Assembly: GCA_001940725.1 (NCBI GenBank)
Contig: MDVR01000026.1
Location: 1 to 31,582 of the forward strand
Direction of reading: 5' to 3'
Length of the DNA: 31,582 nucleotides
Source: Candidatus Heimdallarchaeota archaeon LC_2
GTDB taxonomy: Archaea; Asgardarchaeota; Heimdallarchaeia; Heimdallarchaeales; Kariarchaeaceae
Under the pieces are notes generated by a model, which saw only the letters and a list, made by a program, of their open reading frames with translations, did no database searches and was not told the origin of the DNA. Below, piece by piece: positions 1-7,256 of the stretch (positions are counted from its first letter, which is position 1; each line of letters starts with the position of its first letter). A program made the position numbers and the translations under genes.

Positions 1-21
1 CAAACTTTCAGCTTGGCAGCA

Positions 22-79
22 TTATGAACATTCGCTCATAAAATTTGAATGGAGTTGATGTCCCATTAATTATTAATGG
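22..79. repeat. Two palindromes at the HdrA breakpoint
   Basis: Positions 63-79 form a perfect inverted repeat with 8-base arms CCATTAAT and ATTAATGG around one base. The TAA that ends the HdrA-like fragment lies inside it. Positions 22-27 (TTATGA) and 36-41 (TCATAA) form a second stem-loop with an 8-base loop. Short subterminal stem-loops are typical of IS200/IS605-family ends, and the fragment ends just downstream of a TTAC on the minus strand, a tetranucleotide used as target by some of these elements. No transposase gene is visible at this edge, so a mobile-element boundary is only inferred. Confidence 0.35.
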
Positions 80-290
80 TAACAATCGATCGATCCAAGG
101 TTGGAAAGTTCTTATCTAAAGCGGCCATGATTCCACCTATGCTTGGTTTTCGATCTACTAGTATAACAGGGATTCCAGCCTCTGCTAAATCGAGTGTTCC
201 TTGAATACCCGCGATTCCAGCCCCTATAACAAGAACTGGGGGCATTTGAGGGTCATTAGGATCCAAGGCAACTGCTTCTTTTACTGGCAT
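66..290 (-). pseudogene. HdrA-like flavoprotein, N-terminal fragment (truncated)
   Basis: The 74 codons encode the N-terminal FAD-binding start of a heterodisulfide reductase subunit A-like protein. A Rossmann motif GAGIAG lies at residues 23-28, followed by the family-typical run PSIGGIMAALDKNFPTLD. HdrA normally continues with a Cys-Ser-x-Cys iron-sulfur stretch and several hundred more residues. Here the frame reads RSIVTINN and stops in TAA. The ATG sits one base after the korC stop with a GGAGGA Shine-Dalgarno (complement at 301-306), so it was placed as the fifth gene of the kor operon. HdrA proteins pass electrons between ferredoxin, flavin and disulfide or other partners, so a Kor-coupled role would make sense. 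The fragment cannot form a working HdrA. Truncation by insertion or rearrangement at about 60-100 is likely; the rest may lie left of the window. An assembly error is the main alternative. Confidence 0.7.
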
Positions 291-291
291 T

Positions 292-834
292 CTAACTTGT
301 TCCTCCTAATTCTGCTGCGATCTCATAACCTCTGTGTAGTGCTTTGAGATTTAATTCTTCAGTACCCTTTGGTACTCTATCCAAAAGTGCTTTTTCGAGA
401 CTTTCTTTTGATACAATATTAGTTAATTCTTGTAATGCTCCCATCATGATCACATTTGCTACTACACGCCTTCCTAATTTGTCAGCTTCTTTTATTGCGG
501 GGATTCCGAATGTTTTGGCTTTTGCTCCCTTGGGATCGACGAGGAAATTTTCATATATGATTTTGCCATCATCCTTTACCAAGTGGCCATTCATCTCCCA
601 ACCTTCATTTGAGAGTACAACTAATACATCGGGGTTGTTCACCATGGGATCTTCTATTTCCTGATCTGCAATAGCAACATCTGCTCTCGCAAATCCACCT
701 GTGATTTCAGGTCCATAAGCTTCTGTCATTATGACATTATGATTTTCATATAGTGCAGCAGCTCTTCCAAAAATGTATCCCAAAGTAATTGCTCCTTGCC
801 CACCTTGACCAGACATTCGTAATTCTTTCCTCAT
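292..834 (-). CDS. korC: 2-oxoacid:ferredoxin oxidoreductase, gamma subunit
   Basis: This 180-residue protein is the gamma subunit/domain of the pyruvate/2-oxoglutarate ferredoxin oxidoreductase family, which takes part in the CoA-dependent oxidative decarboxylation of 2-oxoacids. The N-terminal motif SGQGGQGAITLG (residues 8-19) and the later EAYGPEITGGFARADV are the family signature. Length is normal for a separate gamma subunit. The ATG overlaps the korB stop by four bases (ATGA), and a GGAGGT Shine-Dalgarno (complement at 843-848) lies at good spacing, which fixes the start. The gene order D-A-B-C is that of archaeal KorDABC. Sequence alone does not settle whether the substrate is 2-oxoglutarate or another 2-oxoacid. 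Confidence 0.92.
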   Translation of the reverse strand: MRKELRMSGQGGQGAITLGYIFGRAAALYENHNVIMTEAYGPEITGGFARADVAIADQEIEDPMVNNPDVLVVLSNEGWEMNGHLVKDDGKIIYENFLVDPKGAKAKTFGIPAIKEADKLGRRVVANVIMMGALQELTNIVSKESLEKALLDRVPKGTEELNLKALHRGYEIAAELGGTS

Positions 835-1682
835 TCTTCGCTACCTCCTAGGTAATGATAGAAACTATCTTTGGATTCAAAATATGATTTCTTATCTTCA
901 TGAAAGAATTCACCAACTGCAACTTCACTCTCTGGGTGCATATCCAAATCTGCATTTTCTAGCTCTATAGTGTCATCGAGTTCAGACATGCTTTGGAAAT
1001 ATTTCATCTGATCAATTGCCTCTCTAAATTTATTCTTCCTACCAAATCCCTTGGGGCAAGGTGATACCATCTCTATGAATGAGAAGCCATCATGTTTAAA
1101 CGCTTTTGCAATAGATTCTTGCATTTGTACATGATGTAAAACTGTCCAACGTGCTATATGTGATGCTCCAGCAGCTCTCATTAGGAATGGGAGATTGAAT
1201 GGCACATCATAATTCCCTCGAGTTGTTGTTGAGGTTTTTGCACCAATTGGGGTGGTAGCACTTGCTTGACCACCTGTCATTCCATAAGTGAAATTATTGA
1301 CTAAAATGATGTTTAAGTTTAGATTCCTTCTGGCCGCATGAATAATATGATTTCCACCAATAGTGCTCAAATCACCGTCTCCAGATATCACTGTTACTTC
1401 AAGATCTTTGTTCGCTAATTTCAATCCGGTAGCAAAAGGAATCGCTCTACCATGTAAAGAATGATAAGAATCTAAATTCACGTATCCGGCTGATCTCCCA
1501 GTGCAGCCAATTCCTGATACCACAACATGATTTTTTTCTTCAATATCAGATTCTTTGACTGCTTTAGCGTATGCTGATAATACTTTTCCAAGTCCACAAC
1601 CTGGACACCAAATATGTGGTAATCTATCTACTCTGAGAAGTTCATCTCGTGGATGTCTCTCAACTATTAATGGTATGGTCAT
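831..1682 (-). CDS. korB: 2-oxoacid:ferredoxin oxidoreductase, beta subunit (TPP-binding)
   Basis: This 283-residue protein carries the thiamine diphosphate site of the enzyme. The motif CPGCG (residues 26-30) and a further Cys in GIGCTGR (57-63) are the conserved cysteines of the beta subunit. The TPP/Mg motif starts at GDGD (101-104) and ends at NN (129-130). HSLHGRA and the TGGQASATTP stretch are also typical. The start overlaps the korA stop (ATGA) and is preceded by GGAGGT (complement at 1689-1694). Length fits KorB. It should form the catalytic core with KorA and pass electrons through the KorD clusters to ferredoxin in the cytoplasm. Confidence 0.94.
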   Translation of the reverse strand: MTIPLIVERHPRDELLRVDRLPHIWCPGCGLGKVLSAYAKAVKESDIEEKNHVVVSGIGCTGRSAGYVNLDSYHSLHGRAIPFATGLKLANKDLEVTVISGDGDLSTIGGNHIIHAARRNLNLNIILVNNFTYGMTGGQASATTPIGAKTSTTTRGNYDVPFNLPFLMRAAGASHIARWTVLHHVQMQESIAKAFKHDGFSFIEMVSPCPKGFGRKNKFREAIDQMKYFQSMSELDDTIELENADLDMHPESEVAVGEFFHEDKKSYFESKDSFYHYLGGSEE

Positions 1683-2836
1683 TTCATTACCTCCTCTATC
1701 TTTTCTAATACATCATCTGGGGTATGTATTGCTCCACCAGGATGTGTTAGACTATAAATTTCACATTTTGTTCGATCAGCATATTCACGTACTGGGTGAA
1801 CATATTGACCCAAATTAACTTCAGCAACAATAATTTTGTTAACTTTTTGACTTAGTTCCAGAATTTGCTTTTCTGGGAATGGCCAGATTGTAATAGGTCT
1901 CCATAAACCTACTTTGTATCCGAGTTCTCTAGCTTTCCGGATAGCTTGTTTCACTGGTCTAGCATTGCTACCAAAAGCTACAATCGCAATTTCAGCATCT
2001 TCCATCATGAACTCATCATATTCAACAATTTCGTCGACGTTTAGTTCAATTTTATCTCTAAGGTGTTTCATCATTATTGCATGATTTGCTGGATCCGTGG
2101 CGGGGTATCCTCGTTCATCATGAGTAAGTCCGGTCATATGGACACGATGACCTTGACCTGCGACGGCCATTGGTGCAATTAGATACTCCGGATTGTAAAC
2201 TTTGTATTCTGGGTCGTCATCTGCAGGTTTAACACGATCTATAATCTCAATTTCATCATGTGGTGGAACAGTAAAGTTTGCCGTACTTAATCCCAGTATC
2301 TGATCACCAAGTACAATTACGGGAGTTCTGTATTTCTCAGCAGCATTAAATGCCTTAATTGTGAAGTCAAAACACTCTTGGACTGTACTTGGACAATATG
2401 CAATCATGTCATAGTCTCCGTGACTTCCATATCTTGCTTGCATAATATCACCTTGTGAAGTTAATGTTGGCATGCCTGTAGAGGGTCCTCCACGCATAAT
2501 ATCGACTATTATAATCGGAATTTCCATAACGTATGAAAGGCCGATACTTTCCACCATCAAAGATAAACCTGGACCCGATGTAGCAGTCATAGACTTAGCC
2601 CCGGCGGCCGAGGCCCCTATTAGTGAAATAGCCGCGGCGATTTCGTCTTCCATCTGGATGAATTCACCTCCAGCATCCAGTAGCCTGTAACTTAAACGCT
2701 CTGCAATCGGAGTCGCAGGCGTTATCGGATATGCCCCAAAAAACTTACATCCTGCAATAATTGCAGCTTCAGCAATGGCATGGTTTCCAAGCATAAAATG
2801 TGTACCTGGTTCTAATTTATTATTATTATCCTTCAT
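1679..2836 (-). CDS. korA: 2-oxoacid:ferredoxin oxidoreductase, alpha subunit
   Basis: The 385-residue alpha subunit has the family motifs in order: YPITPATPIAE near residue 36, QMEDEIAAA near 61, the TSGPGLSLM stretch near 86, and RGGPSTGMPT near 115. The C-terminal third has the transketolase-like fold seen in family members. There is no N-terminal gamma domain, consistent with gamma being encoded separately by the downstream gene. The start overlaps the korD stop (ATGA) and has a purine-rich GAGGAG site upstream (complement near 2849-2854). It supplies the 2-oxoacid-binding part of the complex. The KorA label (2-oxoglutarate type) is favoured by subunit architecture and gene order, but VorA or another relative is possible. 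Confidence 0.92.
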   Translation of the reverse strand: MKDNNNKLEPGTHFMLGNHAIAEAAIIAGCKFFGAYPITPATPIAERLSYRLLDAGGEFIQMEDEIAAAISLIGASAAGAKSMTATSGPGLSLMVESIGLSYVMEIPIIIVDIMRGGPSTGMPTLTSQGDIMQARYGSHGDYDMIAYCPSTVQECFDFTIKAFNAAEKYRTPVIVLGDQILGLSTANFTVPPHDEIEIIDRVKPADDDPEYKVYNPEYLIAPMAVAGQGHRVHMTGLTHDERGYPATDPANHAIMMKHLRDKIELNVDEIVEYDEFMMEDAEIAIVAFGSNARPVKQAIRKARELGYKVGLWRPITIWPFPEKQILELSQKVNKIIVAEVNLGQYVHPVREYADRTKCEIYSLTHPGGAIHTPDDVLEKIEEVMK

Positions 2837-3267
2837 GATTTTATTGGCTCCTCTTTGTGGGCTTCTTCGTAATCTTCAGTAAAGATTGCAAAGTCAGGAC
2901 AGATATCTGAGCACATTGAACAATGTACACACGCAGTTTCTTTGCCTTCAGCGATAGTTGGGAAATAATATCCTTTTACATTCAAGGTTTCTGATTTCAC
3001 TAAAACATCTTCTGGGCAGTATTCCCAACAAAAGCTACATTCTTTGCATCTAATAGGAATTATGTATAGTTGGCCGCGTGGCTTTTTTTTATCCTCAAGG
3101 TCAAGGGGTACCCGAACAATCTCATTGTACCAATTTTTGACCTTTTCGGGAGTCATAGCATCTATTTTGAAATTAAAGTGGATCGCTCTCGATACTTCAA
3201 CAGTCTTTGTTGAGGTCCCTGAGACCGATTCTCCACTGCCATTTTTTGAGCTGGAAGAATTGCTCAT
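2833..3267 (-). CDS. korD: 2-oxoacid:ferredoxin oxidoreductase, delta subunit (2[4Fe-4S])
   Basis: This is the ferredoxin-like delta subunit. Taken from ATG 3267 it has 144 residues. Two classic cluster motifs are visible: C74-x2-C77-x2-C80-x3-C84-P and C113-x2-C116-x2-C119-x3-C123-P. They carry electrons from the TPP site of KorB to soluble ferredoxin. The reading frame extends 20 codons further up to an ATG at 3327, but a TATA-like element centred about 28 bp upstream of ATG 3267 argues for a leaderless transcript starting there, which excludes the longer form. The first ~20 residues are Ser/Gly/Thr-rich and probably disordered. It is the first gene of the kor operon. Confidence 0.9.
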   Translation of the reverse strand: MSNSSSSKNGSGESVSGTSTKTVEVSRAIHFNFKIDAMTPEKVKNWYNEIVRVPLDLEDKKKPRGQLYIIPIRCKECSFCWEYCPEDVLVKSETLNVKGYYFPTIAEGKETACVHCSMCSDICPDFAIFTEDYEEAHKEEPIKS

Positions 3268-3290
3268 TATGTAAAACTTAACTAATATAG

Positions 3291-3298
3291 AATTTATA
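3291..3298 (-). promoter_or_regulatory. TATA-like box of the kor operon
   Basis: On the minus strand this reads TATAAATT within AGTATAAATTC. Its centre is about 28 bp from the A of korD ATG 3267, the spacing expected between an archaeal TATA box and the transcription start. No Shine-Dalgarno precedes that ATG, so the message is probably leaderless. The internal genes korA, korB and korC all have purine-rich Shine-Dalgarno sites, a clear contrast. Confidence 0.5.
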
Positions 3299-3327
3299 CT
3301 TTTATTTCGGGTAAACATTTGGTTCAT

Positions 3328-3896
3328 TTTTTATAGTTTAATTCAAGCAAATGTTCAGATTTTTCACCATGATTTCTCCGAAAAACTGTTTGAAAGCACA
3401 CAAAAATTCAATTTCCCTTTGCAATTTACTAAATTCTATACTTTATGTAGTAAAAAATCGATTATGGCAAATGTCCACGTGTACGTTCAAATCATTGTAC
3501 TTTCGGGGAGTTAACCATTAAAAATTACTAAAATTACATAATCGCTACTTTTGATAGTTTCTTAATTTTAAAGGAGAAATAGTATATGAGAAACACTTGT
3601 CCAAGTTTTTGAAGAAAAAAGGAACAAAAGGAATGGATTTCTCAGTATTTACTTTACTTGATTTACAATTTTCAGATATTCAAACTTTTTAAAAACCGTT
3701 AGAATTGGACTATCTTAAGGATAATACAAATTGATTAAAAAATTAGAAATCAAATTATAATTGATTTTTATAATTCTATATTCTCTTATATCAATCACTT
3801 AAACTAAGTATGTCCGATTTTAATATAATAATGAACCGATTTTTTAAATTTGTTCGTAAAGTTAAATAATATGTTCAATACATAACATCATTTACC
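3328..3896. other. AT-rich intergenic region between divergent genes
   Basis: About 570 bp without a supportable gene lie between the divergent kor operon and the surface-protein gene. I see no tRNA, CRISPR or conserved RNA structure. It should hold both promoters. On the plus strand TTAAATAATA at about 3863-3872 lies about 30 bp before ATG 3897 and is the best TATA candidate for that gene. The rest is very AT-rich and carries many stop codons in all frames. One copy of a 20-bp direct repeat (3721-3740) lies here. Confidence 0.5.
3721..3740. repeat. Direct repeat flanking the surface-protein gene, copy 1
   Basis: The 20-mer ATAATACAAATTGATTAAAA recurs at 4862-4881 with a single A-to-G change. 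The two copies bracket the 3897-4823 gene on both sides, in the same orientation. They could be a duplicated site, a shared regulatory motif, or chance in AT-rich DNA. Confidence 0.4.
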
Positions 3897-4823
3897 ATGA
3901 AGACTAAATTGCTATTAATTACATTCTTACTTTTTAATATACCAGCAAATACTACATCTCAATATCCAAGTTATGAATGGAATACAACTGAACTGGGTGT
4001 ATCAATCGGTGATGTTTTTGAGTTTAAACTGTCTGAATATTCTATTTACAATGGAGAAAATGATACTACTATTAATGGTGATATTTTTCTCAATAGTACA
4101 TCAATATTAGCACGAGAAAAAGCTACGGATGATGAATTTTTGAATGTGAGTGATACATTTTCTATTACCATTCAATCCAATGCATATTTTCAATCTGATC
4201 AAGAATTTCCGGCAATATATTTTGAAGAGAATGATGCATGGTATGTGCTACTTATTCCTCAAATCAAAGTTACATTAACTCACAATTCATTTGTTGCAGA
4301 AAGAACCATGGAACTAAGTATTAATCCTAGTAGAACGCTTTCTATCTTTAGTACCTTATTCGAACCACTTTTTCTAACACTTGATTGGGAAACTTATGAG
4401 TTAATTTATTCTGAATACGAATATTCTAATGAAACAATAATCGATGAAAATAATTTTTATATCACCAAATCTACCCGAAATTTTGATGTTGGTGAAAACA
4501 AAGTACAGTATAATGAAAATCAATTCAAAAATATTTCAGATTCCAAAAGACCCTGGATGTCAAGTTATGAAAACTTATCTACAAATGCAATTATTGACAA
4601 GAATTCAGGTTTAATCGAGAAACTAGATATACAAATACAGACTCGACATGCTTCCCCTTCAATTGATAGAAGGAGAATCACAATTGAAAATATAAATGAA
4701 GTTGATGATGAAGCTACCAATATTTTTTCTTTGGGTCAAGAAAATAATGTATTCTTTAGTTTAACTTCATTTGCAATTTTGATTGTTTTATTATTAGACA
4801 ATAGAGGAAAGAGAAAAATTTAA
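3897..4823 (+). CDS. Secreted, membrane-anchored surface protein of unknown function
   Basis: I do not recognise the family. The 308-residue product begins with a signal peptide-like segment (basic MKTK, then a hydrophobic run to about residue 16, then a polar SQYPSYEW start). It ends with a hydrophobic segment at about 286-300 followed by the basic tail RGKRKI. This is the topology of an exported protein held by a C-terminal membrane anchor. The mature part is acidic, rich in Ser, Thr and Asn, and has many N-x-S/T sequons, as expected of an archaeal glycoprotein facing outside. There is no Cys pattern or catalytic motif that I can name. The start ATG lies about 30 bp after a TATA-like stretch with no Shine-Dalgarno, so it may be leaderless. 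It converges on another anchored surface protein that is now a pseudogene. Confidence 0.7.
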   Translation: MKTKLLLITFLLFNIPANTTSQYPSYEWNTTELGVSIGDVFEFKLSEYSIYNGENDTTINGDIFLNSTSILAREKATDDEFLNVSDTFSITIQSNAYFQSDQEFPAIYFEENDAWYVLLIPQIKVTLTHNSFVAERTMELSINPSRTLSIFSTLFEPLFLTLDWETYELIYSEYEYSNETIIDENNFYITKSTRNFDVGENKVQYNENQFKNISDSKRPWMSSYENLSTNAIIDKNSGLIEKLDIQIQTRHASPSIDRRRITIENINEVDDEATNIFSLGQENNVFFSLTSFAILIVLLLDNRGKRKI

Positions 4824-4861
4824 CTCCGGTTATAATCCGTTATGATTGAATTTTCCAAAGT

Positions 4862-4881
4862 ATAATGCAAATTGATTAAAA
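4862..4881. repeat. Direct repeat flanking the surface-protein gene, copy 2
   Basis: This is the second copy of the 20-mer, 19 of 20 bases identical to 3721-3740. It lies in the short gap between the convergent 3' ends of the intact surface protein and the decayed one. Confidence 0.4.
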
Positions 4882-4906
4882 TAAAAATTAATAATAAAAA
4901 ACAAAA

Positions 4907-6375
4907 TTAAATTTCTTTTCTTCTTCTAATCAACACAACAATGATTATTGAAGATATAATAAAGGGGACCGACATAGGCGAATCAAGAAATCCCTCAGTA
5001 GTAATATTTTCGGTGATAATTATTGTGCTCACACCACCACATTCTCCATTTGCGTCATTTAATTCAACTTATACAAAGACCGTGTTTGATAACTCACTGC
5101 TACCAGCTGCACCATTTACTGTTATAGCGTAATAAAAAGTACCAGTAACTTCTAGATCATCAACAAAAAATGAATCAGTAGTTTCTGCAATTTTAGTTAA
5201 ACCCTCGGTAGAAAGTATAGGGTTTACATCTCGGAAAATGCTGTATGAATTTGCCGCATACACATCATCCCATTCTAAATAAATAATACCATCATTCTGT
5301 TCAGGTCCGCTATATTCTAGTACTGGAGCTTGTGGTCTTCCCGAGAATTTCGTATAAAAAATGTCCATATCCGTCCTTGCATTGTTATAGTCTGTTGGGT
5401 CGTCCCAAACTGCGTGAACTTGTTGTGAAGCATCAACAGCAAAATTTGGCAACCTTGACTGATCTGAAGTTAGGGAAACAATAAATAATTTACTCCAAGA
5501 TGCTTGAAACATATTTTTGTTTTTATAGAATATATCAAAATCTTGACCCACACCTTGATAATTGGTTATATCTTGCCATATTACATGAATTTTATCAGAT
5601 GAATCGATTATAATCGACGGATTATCTGAATTACTTGTACTCTCAGAGGAAATGAGTTGACTTACTGACCACAAGTTAGTTGTTCTATTAAATATTTTAT
5701 AGTCTATATCGGGATCTAGACCGGCACCAAGAATATCTGAGAAATCTGCGTAAACGAGATGGAGATTATCTTTCGAATCAATGGTGATAGATGGTGCTCT
5801 TGCAGAACTTGTACTTTCAACATTAACTAAAAATGCCACACTCCACTCATTTGAATCACTATCCAAATTTTTGTAAAATATGTTGGAGCTTTCTTCCCAT
5901 ACAATGTGTATAGTATCCTCTGAATCAGAAACAATTGAAGAAGTAAATGAATTAGATATGCCATCAGTAGAAACTACCTCAGTTGATGTCCATAAATTTG
6001 ATGTTTTATTATATTCTTTATAGAAAATATCAAGATCAGTCCCAGCACTTTCTAAATCAGTACTGTCGGTCCACGCAACATGAATATTTTCTTTTGAATC
6101 AATTGTAATTGACGGAGAGGTGGAGGAATCCGTACTTTCAGTAGAGATCACGCTAGTTGTGGACCATATTTGTGTTGCATCATCAAATATTTTGTAAAAG
6201 ATATCTGCATCAGTACCTGAACTGTTGTAATCTGTTAAATCGTACCACACAACATGAAGTTATCTGCAGTATCAATTGCGATCGCCGATGATCTTGATTC
6301 ACTAGTACTTTCAGTTGGGATTACCTCAAGAGTACCCCAAACCTGAGTTGTGATATCATATTTTCTATAAATGAA
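4907..6375 (-). pseudogene. Repeat-containing anchored surface protein, decayed
   Basis: The open part at 5069-6250 encodes about six imperfect repeats of roughly 55-60 residues. Each has a core like IDSKENIHVAWTD, a short acidic loop, then DIFYK, as in extracellular beta-propeller or BNR-like proteins. A fibronectin-III-like stretch follows near the C-terminus. Three lesions are visible. (1) At about 6259 one base is missing: restoring it joins the IDTADN of an upstream partial repeat to LHVVWYD of the next. (2) An in-frame TAA at 5069-5071 is followed by 53 more sense codons that end in a hydrophobic anchor and the tail LIRRRKEI before a TAA at 4907-4909. (3) Repeat similarity ends abruptly near 6375, with no start codon and no signal peptide. 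The intact ancestor was thus a secreted protein with a C-terminal anchor. Sequencing error could explain lesion 1 or 2, but not the lost 5' end. Confidence 0.8.
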
Positions 6376-6463
6376 CCGTTTGCTATTGATGATCCTCTTC
6401 AAAGATAAAAATTGATAGAAATATTAATTTGAAGTGCGATTCTTACTAACTATATTATCAATT

Positions 6464-6470
6464 TTTATAA
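6464..6470 (+). promoter_or_regulatory. TATA-like box of the small GTPase gene
   Basis: TTTATAA is centred 30 bp before ATG 6497. No Shine-Dalgarno lies between, so transcription probably starts at or just before the start codon. This is the same arrangement as at korD. Confidence 0.4.
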
Positions 6471-6496
6471 TCTTGAATCTTTGAGCTTCAATATGC

Positions 6497-7033
6497 ATGT
6501 CCAAATCTACTTCAAATAATGTTATTGTGAAAATTGTAATTATTGGAGATGTTCGAGTAGGAAAGACTTCCCTACGGAAAAGATACATGGGAGAAGGTTT
6601 TAAGGGTAACTACTCAGCCACTCTAGGTGCTGATTTCGCTGTTAAAATGATCAGGAATACTAAAATTACCATTTATGATTTAGCAGGTGACCCTAGTAGC
6701 AAACTCTTCAGAAATCAGTATTACTACGGAACCCACGGATTCATCATTGTATTCGATATCACGAATCGGAATTCATTTCAGAATCTGTCATCCTGGTTCA
6801 ATGAGATAAGTAATGTTTTCAATTCAAAGAAAAGAATTTTCATACTGGGGAATAAAGAAGATCTACGCTCTGATAATATAGATCCAGTATCAGAAGAAGA
6901 AGCATACCAATATACAAGGGAGATTGCTGAAAGATATAATATTTCCATTTCTTACCTATCAACATCAGCTTTGACTGGATATAATGTCGAAGTTGCTTTT
7001 AATAAATTATTGGCAGAAATAGAATTTAATTGA
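6497..7033 (+). CDS. Ras/Rab-like small GTPase
   Basis: The 178-residue protein has all five G motifs of a small GTPase: P-loop GDVRVGKTS (17-25), switch I Thr42 in YSATLGADF, DLAG (61-64), NKED (119-122) and TSAL (156-159). The stretch FRNQYYYGTHGFIIVFDITN matches the Rab/Ras switch II to beta-4 region. Length is that of a single G domain. There is no C-terminal Cys for lipidation and no signal peptide, so it is presumably cytosolic or recruited by partners. By Ras numbering the position of Gly12 is Val19, Gly13 is Arg20 and the catalytic Gln61 is Asp65, which suggests weak intrinsic hydrolysis. Many such GTPases occur in Asgard archaea, but the exact subfamily and role cannot be told from sequence. 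It is monocistronic. Confidence 0.88.
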   Translation: MSKSTSNNVIVKIVIIGDVRVGKTSLRKRYMGEGFKGNYSATLGADFAVKMIRNTKITIYDLAGDPSSKLFRNQYYYGTHGFIIVFDITNRNSFQNLSSWFNEISNVFNSKKRIFILGNKEDLRSDNIDPVSEEEAYQYTREIAERYNISISYLSTSALTGYNVEVAFNKLLAEIEFN

Positions 7034-7238
7034 GAATCGAACAATATTATCAATATTTTGGTCTCATATAAAATGAATAGTAATGCCTGATAATTTCAAT
7101 AATTTGAATTGACAAGCGTTATACATGAAAATATAGGCGTGACCTCATCAAACTGAAGGGATTGTTTTATAAATTCATGAACAATTATTAATTGAAATTA
7201 ATTCTATAATACTATCCCAAATCCTCTTGTTTAATACT

Positions 7239-7247
7239 TAGGTGGTG
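7239..7247 (+). promoter_or_regulatory. Shine-Dalgarno of cheB, supports a TTG start
   Basis: TAGGTGGTG lies about 9 bases before TTG 7257 and pairs well with the 3' end of archaeal 16S rRNA. The TTG gives MSVTVKVVVID, the natural first strand of a receiver domain. No ATG is available in frame nearby. Confidence 0.5.
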
Positions 7248-7256
7248 AATTAAGAT

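Noticed and set aside
66..100. Selenocysteine at the HdrA break, as in some archaeal HdrA proteins
   Set aside because: The codon at the expected Cys/Sec position is CGA, not TGA, and the frame ends in TAA; no SECIS-like structure was evident.
4941..5132. 63-codon plus-strand frame
   Set aside because: It is the antisense of the 3' end of the decayed surface-protein gene, where the minus strand clearly encodes the anchor segment.
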